Origin: Sphaerisporangium melleum | GTDB lineage: Bacteria > Actinomycetota > Actinomycetes > Streptosporangiales > Streptosporangiaceae | Direction: 5' to 3' | NCBI RefSeq assembly: GCF_014646695.1 | Contig: NZ_BMNT01000008.1 | Span: forward strand, 111,548 to 175,547 | DNA length: 64,000 bases | In this document: positions 16,430-25,534 of the stretch, piece by piece | Layout: each line of letters begins with the position of its first letter | How positions within the stretch are numbered: the stretch's first letter is position 1 | Program-made: the position numbers and the translations under genes | Notes under the pieces: model-generated | The model's input: only the letters and a program-made list of their open reading frames with translations | Databases searched by the model: none | Told to the model about the DNA's origin: nothing

Positions 16430-16936
16430 GTGGTGGAGAGGATCCTGGTCAGCGCGTGCCTGATGGGCCGGCGAGTGCGTTTCGACGGCCGCGCCAAGAC
16501 TCTGGACGACACGCTGTTCGAGCGGTGGCGGTCCGAGGGCCGGCTGGTCCCGTTCTGCCCCGAGGTCGAAGGCGGCCTGCCGGTGCCGAGGCCACCCGCC
16601 GAGATCGAGGGCGGGGCCGGGGGCGCCGCCGTGCTGTCCGGCGCGGCCCGCATCCTCACCCCGGACGGCACCGACGTCACCCGGCACTTCCTGGCCGGCG
16701 CGCAGACCGCCCTGGCCCTGGCCCGATCGATGGGCATCAGGGTGGCCGTCCTCAAGGAGGGCAGCCCTTCATGCGGCAGCCTGCGCATCCACGACGGCAC
16801 CTTCCGCGGCCGGGTCACTCGGGGCGCCGGCGTGACCGCCGCCCTGCTGGAGGCCTACGGCATCCGCGTCTTCGCCGAAGACCGCCTCCCCGAAGCCGCC
16901 ACCCACCTCCAAACCCTCGAAGCAACCTCAAGTTGA
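16430..16936 (+). CDS. DUF523 family protein
   Basis: 168 aa from GTG 16430 (GTG 16433 or ATG 16379 are alternatives; family members begin a few residues before ILVSACLMG). Conserved features are the Cys in SACLMG, the VPFCPEVEGGLPVPRPP block and KEGSPSCGS. The three conserved cysteines hint at metal or nucleotide binding, but the family has no proven function. Soluble and monocistronic. Confidence 0.82.
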   Translation: MVERILVSACLMGRRVRFDGRAKTLDDTLFERWRSEGRLVPFCPEVEGGLPVPRPPAEIEGGAGGAAVLSGAARILTPDGTDVTRHFLAGAQTALALARSMGIRVAVLKEGSPSCGSLRIHDGTFRGRVTRGAGVTAALLEAYGIRVFAEDRLPEAATHLQTLEATSS

Positions 16937-16969
16937 TCTGGCGTGAAGGACGTAACTCAGGGAGTCGAC

Positions 16970-17215
16970 GTGGACATTTCGCGGTTGCAGTGGCGGAAAA
17001 GCTCGCGGAGCAGCGGTCAGGGCGGCAACTGTGTCGAGGTCGCCAGCGTAGGTGGTTCTGAGGCGTCCGATCTGGAGGTGAGTACCGAATCTCTCCGCTT
17101 CGTACGGGACTCCAAGCGGCCTGACAGTGCTCTGTTGGCATTCTCGGCGCACGAGTGGAGCGCCTTCCTCAGCGGAATCAAGGAGGGACGTCTCGGGGCG
17201 GCTGATCGCGCCTGA
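16970..17215 (+). CDS. DUF397 domain protein
   Basis: 81 aa from GTG 16970, with AGGGAG six bases upstream. It matches the DUF397 pattern: LQWRKSSRSSGQGGNCVEVA near the N-terminus, VRDSKRPDSALLAFSAHEWSAFL at the end. DUF397 proteins are actinomycete-specific and usually sit beside an XRE-family regulator with a DUF5753 domain, acting with it much like BldB/WhiJ partners. No such regulator is adjacent, so this is an orphan copy. Confidence 0.85.
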   Translation: MDISRLQWRKSSRSSGQGGNCVEVASVGGSEASDLEVSTESLRFVRDSKRPDSALLAFSAHEWSAFLSGIKEGRLGAADRA

Positions 17216-17375
17216 AATCGAACGGCTTGGATCCTTCGCGAAAGCGCGTGGGCTGCGCATCGTGAAGGATCTGCCCGGTGAGCAGGAGCTGTACCCGATG
17301 TCGGTGTTCGTGCGCCAGGGGAGGTCGCACAGTAATCGTGCGGTGTCCCCACCCACCTTTTCGCCGGTGGTTCTG

Positions 17376-18614
17376 TCAGGGGATGTCGGACGTGGGGGTG
17401 TCGGGGGTTTCGCCTATTACGGCTTTTTCGTCGGGTTTGAAGACCAGGACGTTCTGGATGTAGGACTCAACGGCGGTCTCCAGGCCGACGTCGTGGCCGG
17501 CGGCCTCGGACATGTACCAGCGGTGGTCGAGCACCTCGTGGAAGAGCTGGGCGGGCTCCAGCTTGCCGCGCAGCTCCGCGGGGATGGCGCCGACGGTCGG
17601 CTGGAACACCTCGGCGAGCCAGCGGTGGGCCACGATCGCCTCGTCCTCGTGCCGCAGTCCCTTGGCGACCCGGAAGGCGTCGAGGTCGTTGAGCAGCCGC
17701 CGGGCCTGGTTCTCCTCGACGTCGAGCCCGGTCAGCCGGAGCAGGCGGCGCTGGTGGTGCCCGGCGTCCACGACCTTCGGCCGGACGATGAGCCGCGCGG
17801 TGCCCGCCTTGCGCCGGACCATCATCTCGGCGACGTCGAAGCCGAGGGAGTTGAGCCGCCTGATCCGCTGGTCGACGCGGTGCCACTCCACGTCCTCGAC
17901 GATCTCCTCCTCGGTGAGCTCCTTCCACAGCCGCTGGTAGCGCTCGACGAGCTGCTCGGCGAACGCCAGCGGGTCGATCGAGGGGTGCAGCAGGCCGCCG
18001 GCCTCCAGGTCGAGCATCTCGCCGTAGATGTTGACGTGCGCGACGTCGATGTCGTGCGAGCGCTGGCCCTGGGTGAGCACGGGGTGCAGTTCGCCGGTCT
18101 CGGCGTCCACCAGGTAGGCGGCGAAGGCGCCGGCGTCCCGGCGGAACAGGGTGTTGCTCAGTGAGCAGTCGCCCCAGAAGAACCCGTTCAGGTGCAGCCG
18201 CACGATGAGGACGGCCAGCGCGTCGAGCAGGCGGATGAGCGTGTCGGGGCGCAGAGTGCCCGACAGCACGGCGCGGTACGGCAGGGAGAACTGCAGGTGG
18301 CGGGTGATGAGCGCGGAGTCCAGCGGCTCGCCGTCGGCCGACTTCCTGCCGGTGACGACGGCCACCGGCTCGACGGAGGGGGTGTCGAGGCGGCTCAGGT
18401 CCCACAGGAGCTGGTACTCCCGCTTGGCGTACCGCTCGCTGATCTCCTTGATCGCGTACACCCGGCCGGAGAGCCGGGCGAACCGGACGATGTGCCGGGA
18501 GATGCCGCGCGGCAGCGTCACCAGGTAGTGCTCGGGCCACTCGGCCAGCGGCACGTCCCAGGGCAGGCGGATCAGGTCGGGATCACTGGGAGCGCCAGTC
18601 ATCTGGAGCGGCAA
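17376..18614 (-). CDS. DUF4032 domain protein with WaaP-like kinase fold
   Basis: 412 aa. TTG 18614 is chosen because GAAGGAG lies seven bases upstream; ATG 18602 lacks a site. Residues 30-260 look like a lipopolysaccharide-kinase-type fold: YAIKEISERYAKREY (ATP-site Lys), FFWGDCSLSNTLF (catalytic Asp and Asn) and AYLVDAETGE (metal Asp). The C-terminal part is DUF4032. A phosphotransferase role on a small molecule or sugar is plausible but untested for this actinobacterial family. Confidence 0.8.
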   Translation of the reverse strand: MPLQMTGAPSDPDLIRLPWDVPLAEWPEHYLVTLPRGISRHIVRFARLSGRVYAIKEISERYAKREYQLLWDLSRLDTPSVEPVAVVTGRKSADGEPLDSALITRHLQFSLPYRAVLSGTLRPDTLIRLLDALAVLIVRLHLNGFFWGDCSLSNTLFRRDAGAFAAYLVDAETGELHPVLTQGQRSHDIDVAHVNIYGEMLDLEAGGLLHPSIDPLAFAEQLVERYQRLWKELTEEEIVEDVEWHRVDQRIRRLNSLGFDVAEMMVRRKAGTARLIVRPKVVDAGHHQRRLLRLTGLDVEENQARRLLNDLDAFRVAKGLRHEDEAIVAHRWLAEVFQPTVGAIPAELRGKLEPAQLFHEVLDHRWYMSEAAGHDVGLETAVESYIQNVLVFKPDEKAVIGETPDTPTSDIP

Positions 18615-18885
18615 GCTCGGGCTCCTTCAACGTCGGGCCGCCTTTGGGTCATGCGGCGACTTCGGCTGGTTGAGGGGGGCGGGGTCGGACGGTTCGTCGC
18701 CAAGAGCGTATGTCGCTTTCGGGTTGTTCGTACCGACGCTAGCCGTTCGCGCGGTGGCATCGCAGGGTGGTCCGGCTGGTGGACGCCGACCGCGCCGCGA
18801 GGGGCGTTATCGGATCGTGATGGAGACGGCCGCCGCGCGGAAGGCGACCGGACCTGTGCGAGGTCGTTTCGCCGATCCGGGCCGT

Positions 18886-18899
18886 CTGGTCTAGACCAG
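18886..18899. promoter_or_regulatory. DasR-type operator (dre site)
   Basis: CTGGTCTAGACCAG, a perfect 14-bp palindrome matching the DasR-responsive element of streptomycetes. DasR is the GntR-family repressor released by glucosamine-6-phosphate. It lies 245 bp upstream of the ngcE start and 272 bp upstream of the divergent DUF4032 start. Control of the chitobiose/GlcNAc importer is the natural reading. Confidence 0.85.
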
Positions 18900-19060
18900 G
18901 TTCGAGGGGTGTCGGCTCGCGGGGTGTCTGTGCCATCATCGGCCCATGACCTGTGTGGTTACCCGGTTACGTGGGGATTTCGTCAAGGCCTCCCCCGGGC
19001 CCTCTGTCGCGGGTCGAATGCTGGTCGGCCACAGCTCGATCACGGGTTGGCCCATACCAC

Positions 19061-19089
19061 TTGACGGTGCAGGGGGATGGACGTACGTT
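19061..19089 (+). promoter_or_regulatory. likely ngcE promoter
   Basis: TTGACG (19061-19066) and TACGTT (19084-19089) with 17 bp between them form a vegetative-type promoter. Transcription would begin near 19096, just before the 15-bp palindrome at 19102. Confidence 0.55.
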
Positions 19090-19101
19090 CCTCCAAACGT
19101 T

Positions 19102-19116
19102 TAGGAAACTTTCCTA
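19102..19116. promoter_or_regulatory. ROK-type operator palindrome
   Basis: TAGGAAACTTTCCTA is a perfect inverted repeat about the central C, lying right at the predicted ngcE transcription start and 27 bp before the ATG. From memory it resembles operators of ROK-family repressors such as the chitosanase regulator CsnR. Placement downstream of the promoter suggests roadblock-style repression, independent of the DasR site. Confidence 0.65.
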
Positions 19117-19143
19117 TTTGATAGCCCATTCCTGGAGGGTTGC

Positions 19144-20592
19144 ATGTCCAACTCCGCCGGCACGCCCCGAGAGATCACCCGGCGGCAGATGCTCCGCCGG
19201 ATCGGCCTCACCGCACTCTTCGCAGGTCCGGCGGCGAGCGTGCTCAGCGCCTGCGCGACCAGCGGAGCGGGCGAGCCCGCCCCCAGCGCGACCGCGAGCG
19301 GCGCCGCGACGTCGGCGGCCAACCCCTTCGGGGTCAAGGCGGACGCCGCCCTCGAAGTGGTCATCTTCAAGGGCGGTCTCGGCGACTCCTACGCCACCGA
19401 CGTCCACGAGCCGATGTACAAGAAGGAGTTCCCCAAGGCGTCGGTCAAGCACGTCGCCACGCAGCAGATCGCCCAGACCCTGCAGCCCCGCTTCGCCAGC
19501 GGCGACGTGCCCGACTTCATCGCCAACTCCGGCACCGACCTGATGGACATGGGCGCCCTGCAGTCCGAGGGACAGCTCCTCGACCTGACCCCGCTGTTCG
19601 ACGCCCCCTCCCCGGACGACCCGAGCAAGACGGTCAAGGACACCCTCATCCCCGGCACCGTCGAGTCGGGCCAGGTCGCCGGCAAGCCGTACATCCTGAA
19701 CTACGTGGCCAGCACCTACGGCCTCTGGTACAACGCCAAGCTCTTCCAGGAGAAGGGCTGGACTCCGCCGAAGACCTTCGACGAGTTCAAGACGCTCTGC
19801 GAGACGATCAAGAAGGCCGGCATCACGCCGTACGCCTACGCGGGCAAGAACGCCGCCTACTACCAGTACTGGATGATCCTCATCACCGCCGCCAAGGTCG
19901 AGGGCAACCAGGTCCTGATGGACATCGACAACCTGGTGGACGGCGTCTGGAACCGCGACTCGGTCAAGCAGTCGGCCGCCGCCTGGGCCGAGATCGGCAA
20001 GTTCATGGACAAGAGCTACGAAGGGCTCATCCACACCGAGGTGCAGACCAGGCAGAACCAGGACAAGGTCGCGCTGTACCCGTCCGGCTCCTGGCTGGAG
20101 AACGAGCAGAAGTCCAACACCCCGGACACCTTCGAGTACGCCCTGACGCCGACCCCGAGCCTCACCTCGGCGGACAAGATGCCGTTCGAGGCGGTCCGTT
20201 CCGCCGCCGGCGAGCCGTACATCATCCCGTCGAAGGGCAAGAACACCGCGGGCGCGCTGGAGTACGCCCGCATCATGCTCTCCAAGGAGGGCGCGAAGGG
20301 CTTCACCGAGAAGTCCGGCAGCCTCACCGTCGTCGTGGGCGCCGCCGACGGGCTCTCCCTCAGCCCTGGCCTGAAGAGCGTGAACGACGCCGTCAAGGCC
20401 GCGGGCAGCAACAACGTCACCTACAGCAGCTTCGAGAACTGGTACAAGGAGCTGGAGACCGAGCTGCGCAAGCAGACCAACTCCCTGATGTTCGGCCGCA
20501 TCTCCGCCGAGGAGTTCTGCGCGAACATGCAGAAGAAGGCCGACTCGGTCAAGGCCGACTCCTCCATCACCAAGCAGAACCGGACGGTGTAG
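19144..20592 (+). CDS. ngcE: N-acetylglucosamine/chitobiose ABC transporter, substrate-binding lipoprotein
   Basis: 482 aa with GGAGGG five bases upstream. N-terminus has a twin-arginine motif (TRRQMLRRIG), hydrophobic stretch and lipobox LSAC, so it is exported and lipid-anchored outside the membrane. The mature part is a family 1 sugar-binding protein (DVPDFIANSGTDLMDMG, YNAKLFQEKGWTPPKTFDEFK) closest in my recall to NgcE of Streptomyces olivaceoviridis. It is followed directly by two permease genes. The ATPase is absent, as is usual for importers served by the shared MsiK ATPase. DasR- and ROK-type sites upstream agree with chitin or chitosan sugar uptake. Confidence 0.85.
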   Translation: MSNSAGTPREITRRQMLRRIGLTALFAGPAASVLSACATSGAGEPAPSATASGAATSAANPFGVKADAALEVVIFKGGLGDSYATDVHEPMYKKEFPKASVKHVATQQIAQTLQPRFASGDVPDFIANSGTDLMDMGALQSEGQLLDLTPLFDAPSPDDPSKTVKDTLIPGTVESGQVAGKPYILNYVASTYGLWYNAKLFQEKGWTPPKTFDEFKTLCETIKKAGITPYAYAGKNAAYYQYWMILITAAKVEGNQVLMDIDNLVDGVWNRDSVKQSAAAWAEIGKFMDKSYEGLIHTEVQTRQNQDKVALYPSGSWLENEQKSNTPDTFEYALTPTPSLTSADKMPFEAVRSAAGEPYIIPSKGKNTAGALEYARIMLSKEGAKGFTEKSGSLTVVVGAADGLSLSPGLKSVNDAVKAAGSNNVTYSSFENWYKELETELRKQTNSLMFGRISAEEFCANMQKKADSVKADSSITKQNRTV

Positions 20593-20598
20593 TCGATC

Positions 20599-21552
20599 AT
20601 GCGGCGTGGCGACGTCGGGCCGGCCGGGGGGCTGCTCTCGGCGAAGATGCGGACGTACGGGTTCATCGTCTCCTTCCTCGCGATCCCGCTGGCCCTCTAC
20701 GTGGTCTTCGTGATCAGCCCGTACATCCAGGCGTTCTACATCTCGCTGACCAACTGGAAGGGCATCTCGGCCAATCCGCGGTACATCGGCTTCGAGAACT
20801 TCGGCCGGCTGCTGGACGACGAGGTCTTCTGGGCGGCGGTGCGCCACCACGGCCTCCTGCTGCTCGCCATGCCGCTGATCACCATCGCGATCGCGCTGTT
20901 CTTCTCGTTCCTGCTCAACCTCGGCGGCGGTACCGGCGGCGGGCGGCTGACCGGCGTGTGGGGGGCGCGGTTCTACCGCGTGGTGTACTTCTTCCCCCAG
21001 GTGCTGGCCGTGGCGGTGGTCGGCGTGCTGTTCCAGGCGATCTACCGCCCCGACGGCACCGGTGTGCTGAACGGGCTGCTCGCGGCCGTGGGCCTGGGCC
21101 CGGTCGGCTGGCTGACCGACACCGGCCTCGCCCTGTGGGCGATCATGGCCGTGGTCGTCTGGCAGTCGGTCGGGTTCTACGTCGTGCTGTTCTCGGCCGG
21201 CATGTCGGCCATCCCGCGCGATGTGTTCGAGGCGGCGGCCCTGGACGGCGCGGGCCGGTTCCGGCTGTTCTTCAGCATCACCCTGCCGCTGATCTGGGAC
21301 ACCATCCAGGTCGGCTGGGTGTACCTCGGCATCGCCGCGTTCGACTGCTTCGCACTGGTGCAGGTGCTGTCGGTGGACCGGGGCGGTCCGGACAACGCGA
21401 CGACGGTGCTGCCCCTGGAGATCTGGCGGACCGCGTTCACCTTCTCCAAGTTCGGCTACGCCTCGGCGATGGGCGTGGCGCTGTTCTTCCTGACCATCAC
21501 GTTCGCGGCGCTCAGCCTGCGCGTGACGCGGCGCGAGAGGATCGAGTTCTGA
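20599..21552 (+). CDS. ngcF: sugar ABC transporter permease
   Basis: 317 aa, six predicted membrane spans, beginning seven bases after ngcE. The EAA loop (EAAALDGAGRFRLFFSITLPLI) near residue 215 contacts the ATPase. The FYISLTNWKG and YIGFENFGRLL segments are typical MalF/NgcF-type. Partner of the following permease in forming the channel for NgcE-bound sugar. Confidence 0.86.
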   Translation: MRRGDVGPAGGLLSAKMRTYGFIVSFLAIPLALYVVFVISPYIQAFYISLTNWKGISANPRYIGFENFGRLLDDEVFWAAVRHHGLLLLAMPLITIAIALFFSFLLNLGGGTGGGRLTGVWGARFYRVVYFFPQVLAVAVVGVLFQAIYRPDGTGVLNGLLAAVGLGPVGWLTDTGLALWAIMAVVVWQSVGFYVVLFSAGMSAIPRDVFEAAALDGAGRFRLFFSITLPLIWDTIQVGWVYLGIAAFDCFALVQVLSVDRGGPDNATTVLPLEIWRTAFTFSKFGYASAMGVALFFLTITFAALSLRVTRRERIEF

Positions 21553-21553
21553 C

Positions 21554-22459
21554 ATGGCGACGCGAACCGAACCGGTGCGGGTGGCCAAGACGCCACGGGT
21601 GACGGCCGGGCCCCGGCAGCGGAGCGGCGTGGGCGTCTTCGGCGCGCTGTCCCACGTCGCGCTGGTGGTGTGGGCGATCCTGGTCATCGGCCCGATCCTG
21701 TGGACGTTCCTCGCGTCCTTCAAGACCAACGCCGAGATCGTCGGCGACGCCCCGCTGGCGTTGCCGAGCGGCTATGACTGGTCCTCCTGGGGGCGGGCCT
21801 GGAGCAAGGCGCACCTCGGCCGGTACATGCTGAACACGGTCTTCGTCGTCGGCGTGAGCACGTTCTTCACGATGCTGTTCGGCTCGATGGCCGCGTACGT
21901 GCTGGCCCGCTACCGCTTCTGGGGCAACCGGGCGATCTACTTCCTGTTCGTGTCCGGGCTGGCCTTCCCGGTGTTCCTGGCGCTGGTGCCGCTGTTCTTC
22001 GTGGTGAAGGGCTTCGGGCTGACCGACACCTACACCGGCGTGATCCTGGTCTACGTCGCCTACTCGCTGCCGTTCACGGTGTTCTTCCTGACCGCGTTCT
22101 TCAAGACGCTGCCCACCTCGGTGGGCGAGGCGGCGATGATGGACGGCTGCTCGCACACCCGTACGTTCTTCCAGATCATGATGCCGATGGCCAAACCCGG
22201 CCTGATCAGCATCACGATCTTCAACATCCTCGGCCAGTGGAACCAGTACCTGCTGCCGATCGTGCTGCTGTCGGGCAACGTCGAGGACAAGTGGCTGATC
22301 ACCCAGGGCATCGCCAACATCAACACCAACGCCGGGTACGAGGCCGACTGGCCCGGGCTGTTCGCGGCGCTGAGCATGGCCATCCTGCCCATGCTGATCG
22401 TGTACATCATCTTCCAGCGGCAGATCCAGTCCGGCCTCACCGCCGGCGCCGTCAAATGA
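21554..22459 (+). CDS. ngcG: sugar ABC transporter permease
   Basis: 301 aa, six spans, starting two bases after ngcF ends. Begins with a basic cytoplasmic tail, then a MalG-type membrane domain with the EAA loop (GEAAMMDGCSHTRTFFQIMMPMAKPG) near residue 190. Ends on the short hydrophilic tail QSGLTAGAVK common in this family. Completes an NgcEFG importer without its own ATPase. Confidence 0.86.
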   Translation: MATRTEPVRVAKTPRVTAGPRQRSGVGVFGALSHVALVVWAILVIGPILWTFLASFKTNAEIVGDAPLALPSGYDWSSWGRAWSKAHLGRYMLNTVFVVGVSTFFTMLFGSMAAYVLARYRFWGNRAIYFLFVSGLAFPVFLALVPLFFVVKGFGLTDTYTGVILVYVAYSLPFTVFFLTAFFKTLPTSVGEAAMMDGCSHTRTFFQIMMPMAKPGLISITIFNILGQWNQYLLPIVLLSGNVEDKWLITQGIANINTNAGYEADWPGLFAALSMAILPMLIVYIIFQRQIQSGLTAGAVK

Positions 22460-22475
22460 TGTGGTCTGCCGCGGT

Positions 22476-22523
22476 TCAAGTAATTTGTCGGATCCACCCT
22501 CTGTAAAAGCTCCGTCAAGTAAT
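22476..22523. repeat. direct repeat TCAAGTAAT upstream of the M6 protease
   Basis: The nonamer TCAAGTAAT occurs at 22476-22484 and again at 22515-22523, 39 bp apart, in the AT-richer gap before the secreted protease gene. Spacing near four helical turns would put both on one DNA face, so a regulator-binding pair is possible. Confidence 0.35.
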
Positions 22524-22594
22524 GGATGATCTTTCGCAGAAAGACGTCCGTTGCGTCCTGGGCCGCCCCGCCGGCCCAGACGGAGGGGTGAGCC

Positions 22595-24706
22595 GTGACC
22601 GAGTCGTCGACCCACCGCAGGCAGAGACGACTGACCGTACTGTTCCTCGCCGTCGTGCTGGCCCCCCTGGGGCTGGCGGCGGCACCGGCCGCGGCGGCGC
22701 CATCGCCCGAGCCGGCCCATCCGTGGCAGGCCGACCACTGGCCACAGCGGCAGCCCTGGCAGGAGAGCGCGCCCACGGCGCTCCTGCGCGGCAAGCCCGG
22801 CGGCCCCGCGCCGATCGACCCGCAGAACTGGAAGAACCCCGACCACATGACCTGGGAGGACGACTACAAGCCCGTCCCGGGGACCACCTGGGCCGACCCG
22901 GCGAAGACCGCCTCCAAGCGCACGTTCAAGGGCGCGCTGGTCCTGCTCGACTACCCCGATCAGCCGTTCGTGGTGACCCGCCCCGCGCACTCGACGGTCT
23001 TCGGCAACCCCAGCACCGAGGCGCACGACATCCCGCGCGACAAGGTCGCCCGGTTCTACCAGGACTTCCTGAACACCCCGAACCAGCTCAACCGCGGCCA
23101 CACCATCAACGAGTACTGGATGGAGGACTCCGGCGGCCGGTACGGAGTCGACCTGACCGCCTTCGGGCCGTACGAGATGCCCGGCAAGTCGCACGAGTAC
23201 GCCATGGAGTTCCAGGGCGGCACCGCCTGCCCGGCGGGGGACAACTGCAACCGCAACATCCGCACCGACGGCCGCGCCGCCTGGGCCGCCGACGCCGGCG
23301 AGGACACGCTCAAGGGGTTCGACTTCGTCTTCTACCTCAGCGCCGGGCAGGACGAGTCGTCCACCTGGCAGGAGTTCGGGTCGATGAAGTTCCCCGCGAA
23401 GGAGGACGTCACCGACGCCTTCGGCCCGCCGGACCCGGCCCTGCCCAACTGGGCCAGGACGCGCTACGTCGAGTGGACCTCGTGGGCCTCGGCGTCCACC
23501 ATCTGGCCGAACGCCGGCGGCGGGTCCTCCACCCAGGCCGAGAGCTCCGGCCAGGGCGTCTACGCCCACGAGTTCAGCCACATCCTCGGCATCGGCGACA
23601 ACTACAACAACCCGTTCGGCGTGCCGCCGCGCCGCGCGTACACCGGCATCTGGGAGATGCTCAGCCGCGGCAGCTTCAACGGCCCCGGCGGCCCGCACAG
23701 CCGCTGGACGATCCCGCCGACCGGCGGCGGCTCGATGGGCGCCCAGCACATGCTGCGCAACAAGATCAAGCTGGAGATGGTGGACGAGAAGAACGTCCTG
23801 CGCCTGTCGCGTGAGGCGCTGGCCCAGTCGGGCCTGGTCGTCGCCACGGTGACCGCCCGGGAGGTCCAGCCGGGCGACAGCGGGCTGTCGGGCGTCAACA
23901 TCGCCCTCGGCACCGGCGACCTCGCCCCCAAGTGCGACACCACCACCGACCCGCTCTGCGACGGCGGCGGCTACCACAACTACACGATCGAGGTCGTGGA
24001 CCGGATGGGCGCCGACTCCTTCACCCCCGACGCGGGCGTGCTGCTCGCCAAGACCAAGAACCAGGACCAGGCGCCGTTCGAGTGGGTCATCGACGCCAAC
24101 CCGCAGGACATCGGCATGACCGACTACGTACTGCCGGACGGCACCCGCGTCCCGATCACCATCGGCGACTACCGTCAGCTCTCCGACGCCCTGTTCCACG
24201 CGGGCACCGACTCCGGCAGCGAGTACGAGTACGTCGACCAGGCCAACCGCCTGCACTTCTACGTGCTCGACGTGCGCCGCGACAAGAAGGGCATCCTCTC
24301 CTACACCGTGGCGATCCGCTCCCTGGACGGCGCGGGCCCGCAACGGCGCGGAGTGCGGGTGCTGCCGAGCGCGGCGGTCACCAAGGGCACCGAGTGGGCG
24401 GCCTGCCGCTTCCCGCTGGCCAACACCGGCAAGGCCGCGGCGGCCCAGGGGCAGCACCCCGAGGACGTCGGCGCCTACCTCACCTCGGACGTCTACCGCC
24501 TGTCGGCGCAGGTCGAGGGCAAGGGCTGGACGACGTGGGTGCCGAACCGGCTGGCCGCGGTGAAGTTCGGCGACAGCACGCTGGTGCCCGTCTACGCCCA
24601 GCGGGCCGCGGGCGGCGCCCACCTGGCCCGGCTCAAGCTGACCGCCACCTCCGAGAGCGACCCGGCCAAGACCGCGACGGCGACCTGCCGGATCGTCGGC
24701 CTCTGA
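22595..24706 (+). CDS. secreted M6-family metalloprotease (immune inhibitor A-like)
   Basis: 703 aa from GTG 22595 (GGAGGGGTGAG upstream). A Sec signal peptide (HRRQRRLTVLFLAVVLAPLGLAAAPAAA) ends near residue 35. The zinc site is HEFSHILGIGD near residue 325: two His in HExxH, then the Gly and Asp of the M6 extended motif. A propeptide-like segment precedes it and beta-rich C-terminal domains follow (~400-703). It should act outside the cell on proteins. Located just after the ngc operon but with its own upstream region. Confidence 0.86.
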   Translation: MTESSTHRRQRRLTVLFLAVVLAPLGLAAAPAAAAPSPEPAHPWQADHWPQRQPWQESAPTALLRGKPGGPAPIDPQNWKNPDHMTWEDDYKPVPGTTWADPAKTASKRTFKGALVLLDYPDQPFVVTRPAHSTVFGNPSTEAHDIPRDKVARFYQDFLNTPNQLNRGHTINEYWMEDSGGRYGVDLTAFGPYEMPGKSHEYAMEFQGGTACPAGDNCNRNIRTDGRAAWAADAGEDTLKGFDFVFYLSAGQDESSTWQEFGSMKFPAKEDVTDAFGPPDPALPNWARTRYVEWTSWASASTIWPNAGGGSSTQAESSGQGVYAHEFSHILGIGDNYNNPFGVPPRRAYTGIWEMLSRGSFNGPGGPHSRWTIPPTGGGSMGAQHMLRNKIKLEMVDEKNVLRLSREALAQSGLVVATVTAREVQPGDSGLSGVNIALGTGDLAPKCDTTTDPLCDGGGYHNYTIEVVDRMGADSFTPDAGVLLAKTKNQDQAPFEWVIDANPQDIGMTDYVLPDGTRVPITIGDYRQLSDALFHAGTDSGSEYEYVDQANRLHFYVLDVRRDKKGILSYTVAIRSLDGAGPQRRGVRVLPSAAVTKGTEWAACRFPLANTGKAAAAQGQHPEDVGAYLTSDVYRLSAQVEGKGWTTWVPNRLAAVKFGDSTLVPVYAQRAAGGAHLARLKLTATSESDPAKTATATCRIVGL

Positions 24707-24724
24707 CCGGCTCGGCGAACCAAG

Positions 24725-24750
24725 CGGCGGCCGGCCCGATCCGGCCGCCG
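24725..24750. terminator. hairpin after the M6 protease
   Basis: A 10-bp perfect stem (CGGCGGCCGG at 24725-24734 with 24741-24750) and a 6-nt loop lie 18 bp after the protease stop. Confidence 0.65.
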
Positions 24751-24834
24751 GCCGCACCACGGCCTTCCGCCCTCGCGATCCGCGCGGGCGGATCGCCGCG
24801 TCTTGACACCTCAGCGACCCAACCAGGAGGACAT

Positions 24835-25386
24835 GTGCCGCACATCGAACTGGGCAACGACGCACCGGGCATCGTCGGGCTGATGAAGTACCGGCCGGAT
24901 ACGGCCAAGGTGCTCAACGAGCTCGCCGAGATCCTGCTGCGCGGGGAGAACACCCTCAGCCGTGGCGAGCGCGAACTGATCGCCGCCTACGTCTCCGACC
25001 TGAACCGGTGCCGGTTCTGCCACAACTCGCACGCCGCGTTCGCCGCCGCCCAGCTCGAGGGCGGGCTGGACATCGTGCTCGACACCTGCGCCGACCTGGA
25101 CACCGCGCCGGTCTCCGCCAAGATGAAGGCACTGCTGCGCATCGCCGGGGCCGTCCAGCGCATCGGCACCGACGTCACCGACGAGCACGTCGCGGCGGCC
25201 CGGGAGGCGGGCGCCACCGACCTGGAGATCCACGACACCGTGCTGATCGCCGCGGCGTTCTGCATGTACAACCGGTATGTCGACGGCCTTGCGACCTTCG
25301 CTCCCGAGGACCGCGACGCGTACAAGGAGATGGCCGAGCTGATCGTGGATCGTGGCTATGGGGCCTCCCTGGCCGAACAGCACTGA
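24835..25386 (+). CDS. AhpD-like / carboxymuconolactone decarboxylase family protein
   Basis: 183 aa from GTG 24835, with AGGAGG four bases upstream and TTGACA about 33 bp upstream. It contains the AhpD redox motif CRFCHNSH (CxxCxxxH) near residue 60, inside the helical bundle. The family includes alkylhydroperoxidases and peroxidase-related enzymes that use the Cys pair against peroxides. No partner AhpC is nearby. Soluble and probably oligomeric. Confidence 0.85.
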   Translation: MPHIELGNDAPGIVGLMKYRPDTAKVLNELAEILLRGENTLSRGERELIAAYVSDLNRCRFCHNSHAAFAAAQLEGGLDIVLDTCADLDTAPVSAKMKALLRIAGAVQRIGTDVTDEHVAAAREAGATDLEIHDTVLIAAAFCMYNRYVDGLATFAPEDRDAYKEMAELIVDRGYGASLAEQH

Positions 25387-25534
25387 CGGTGACGCCGCGG
25401 GTGAGCACCATGCGCCGCCGGCCGGCTCCTGGCCCGCGGCGGGTCCGCTCCGGCGGCAAGGCGCTCACCCGCGTCCGTCCGTGCTCACCGGGCGCCGCGT
25501 GACGGCCTTCTCCATGGCGTGCGAGACTCCTCCC

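Noticed and set aside
17216..17375. Possible gene remnant after DUF397 (IERLGSFAKARGLRIVKDL)
   Set aside because: Short, no start, mixed codon bias and no family recognised.
19114..21729. 871-codon open frame antisense to the ngcEFG genes
   Set aside because: It mirrors well-recognised genes, encodes His/Arg/Gly-rich sequence without domains, and arises from high third-position GC in the true genes.
21512..24865. 1117-codon minus-strand open frame across ngcG and the M6 protease
   Set aside because: Antisense shadow; the plus strand has signal peptide, HExxH motif and permease motifs.
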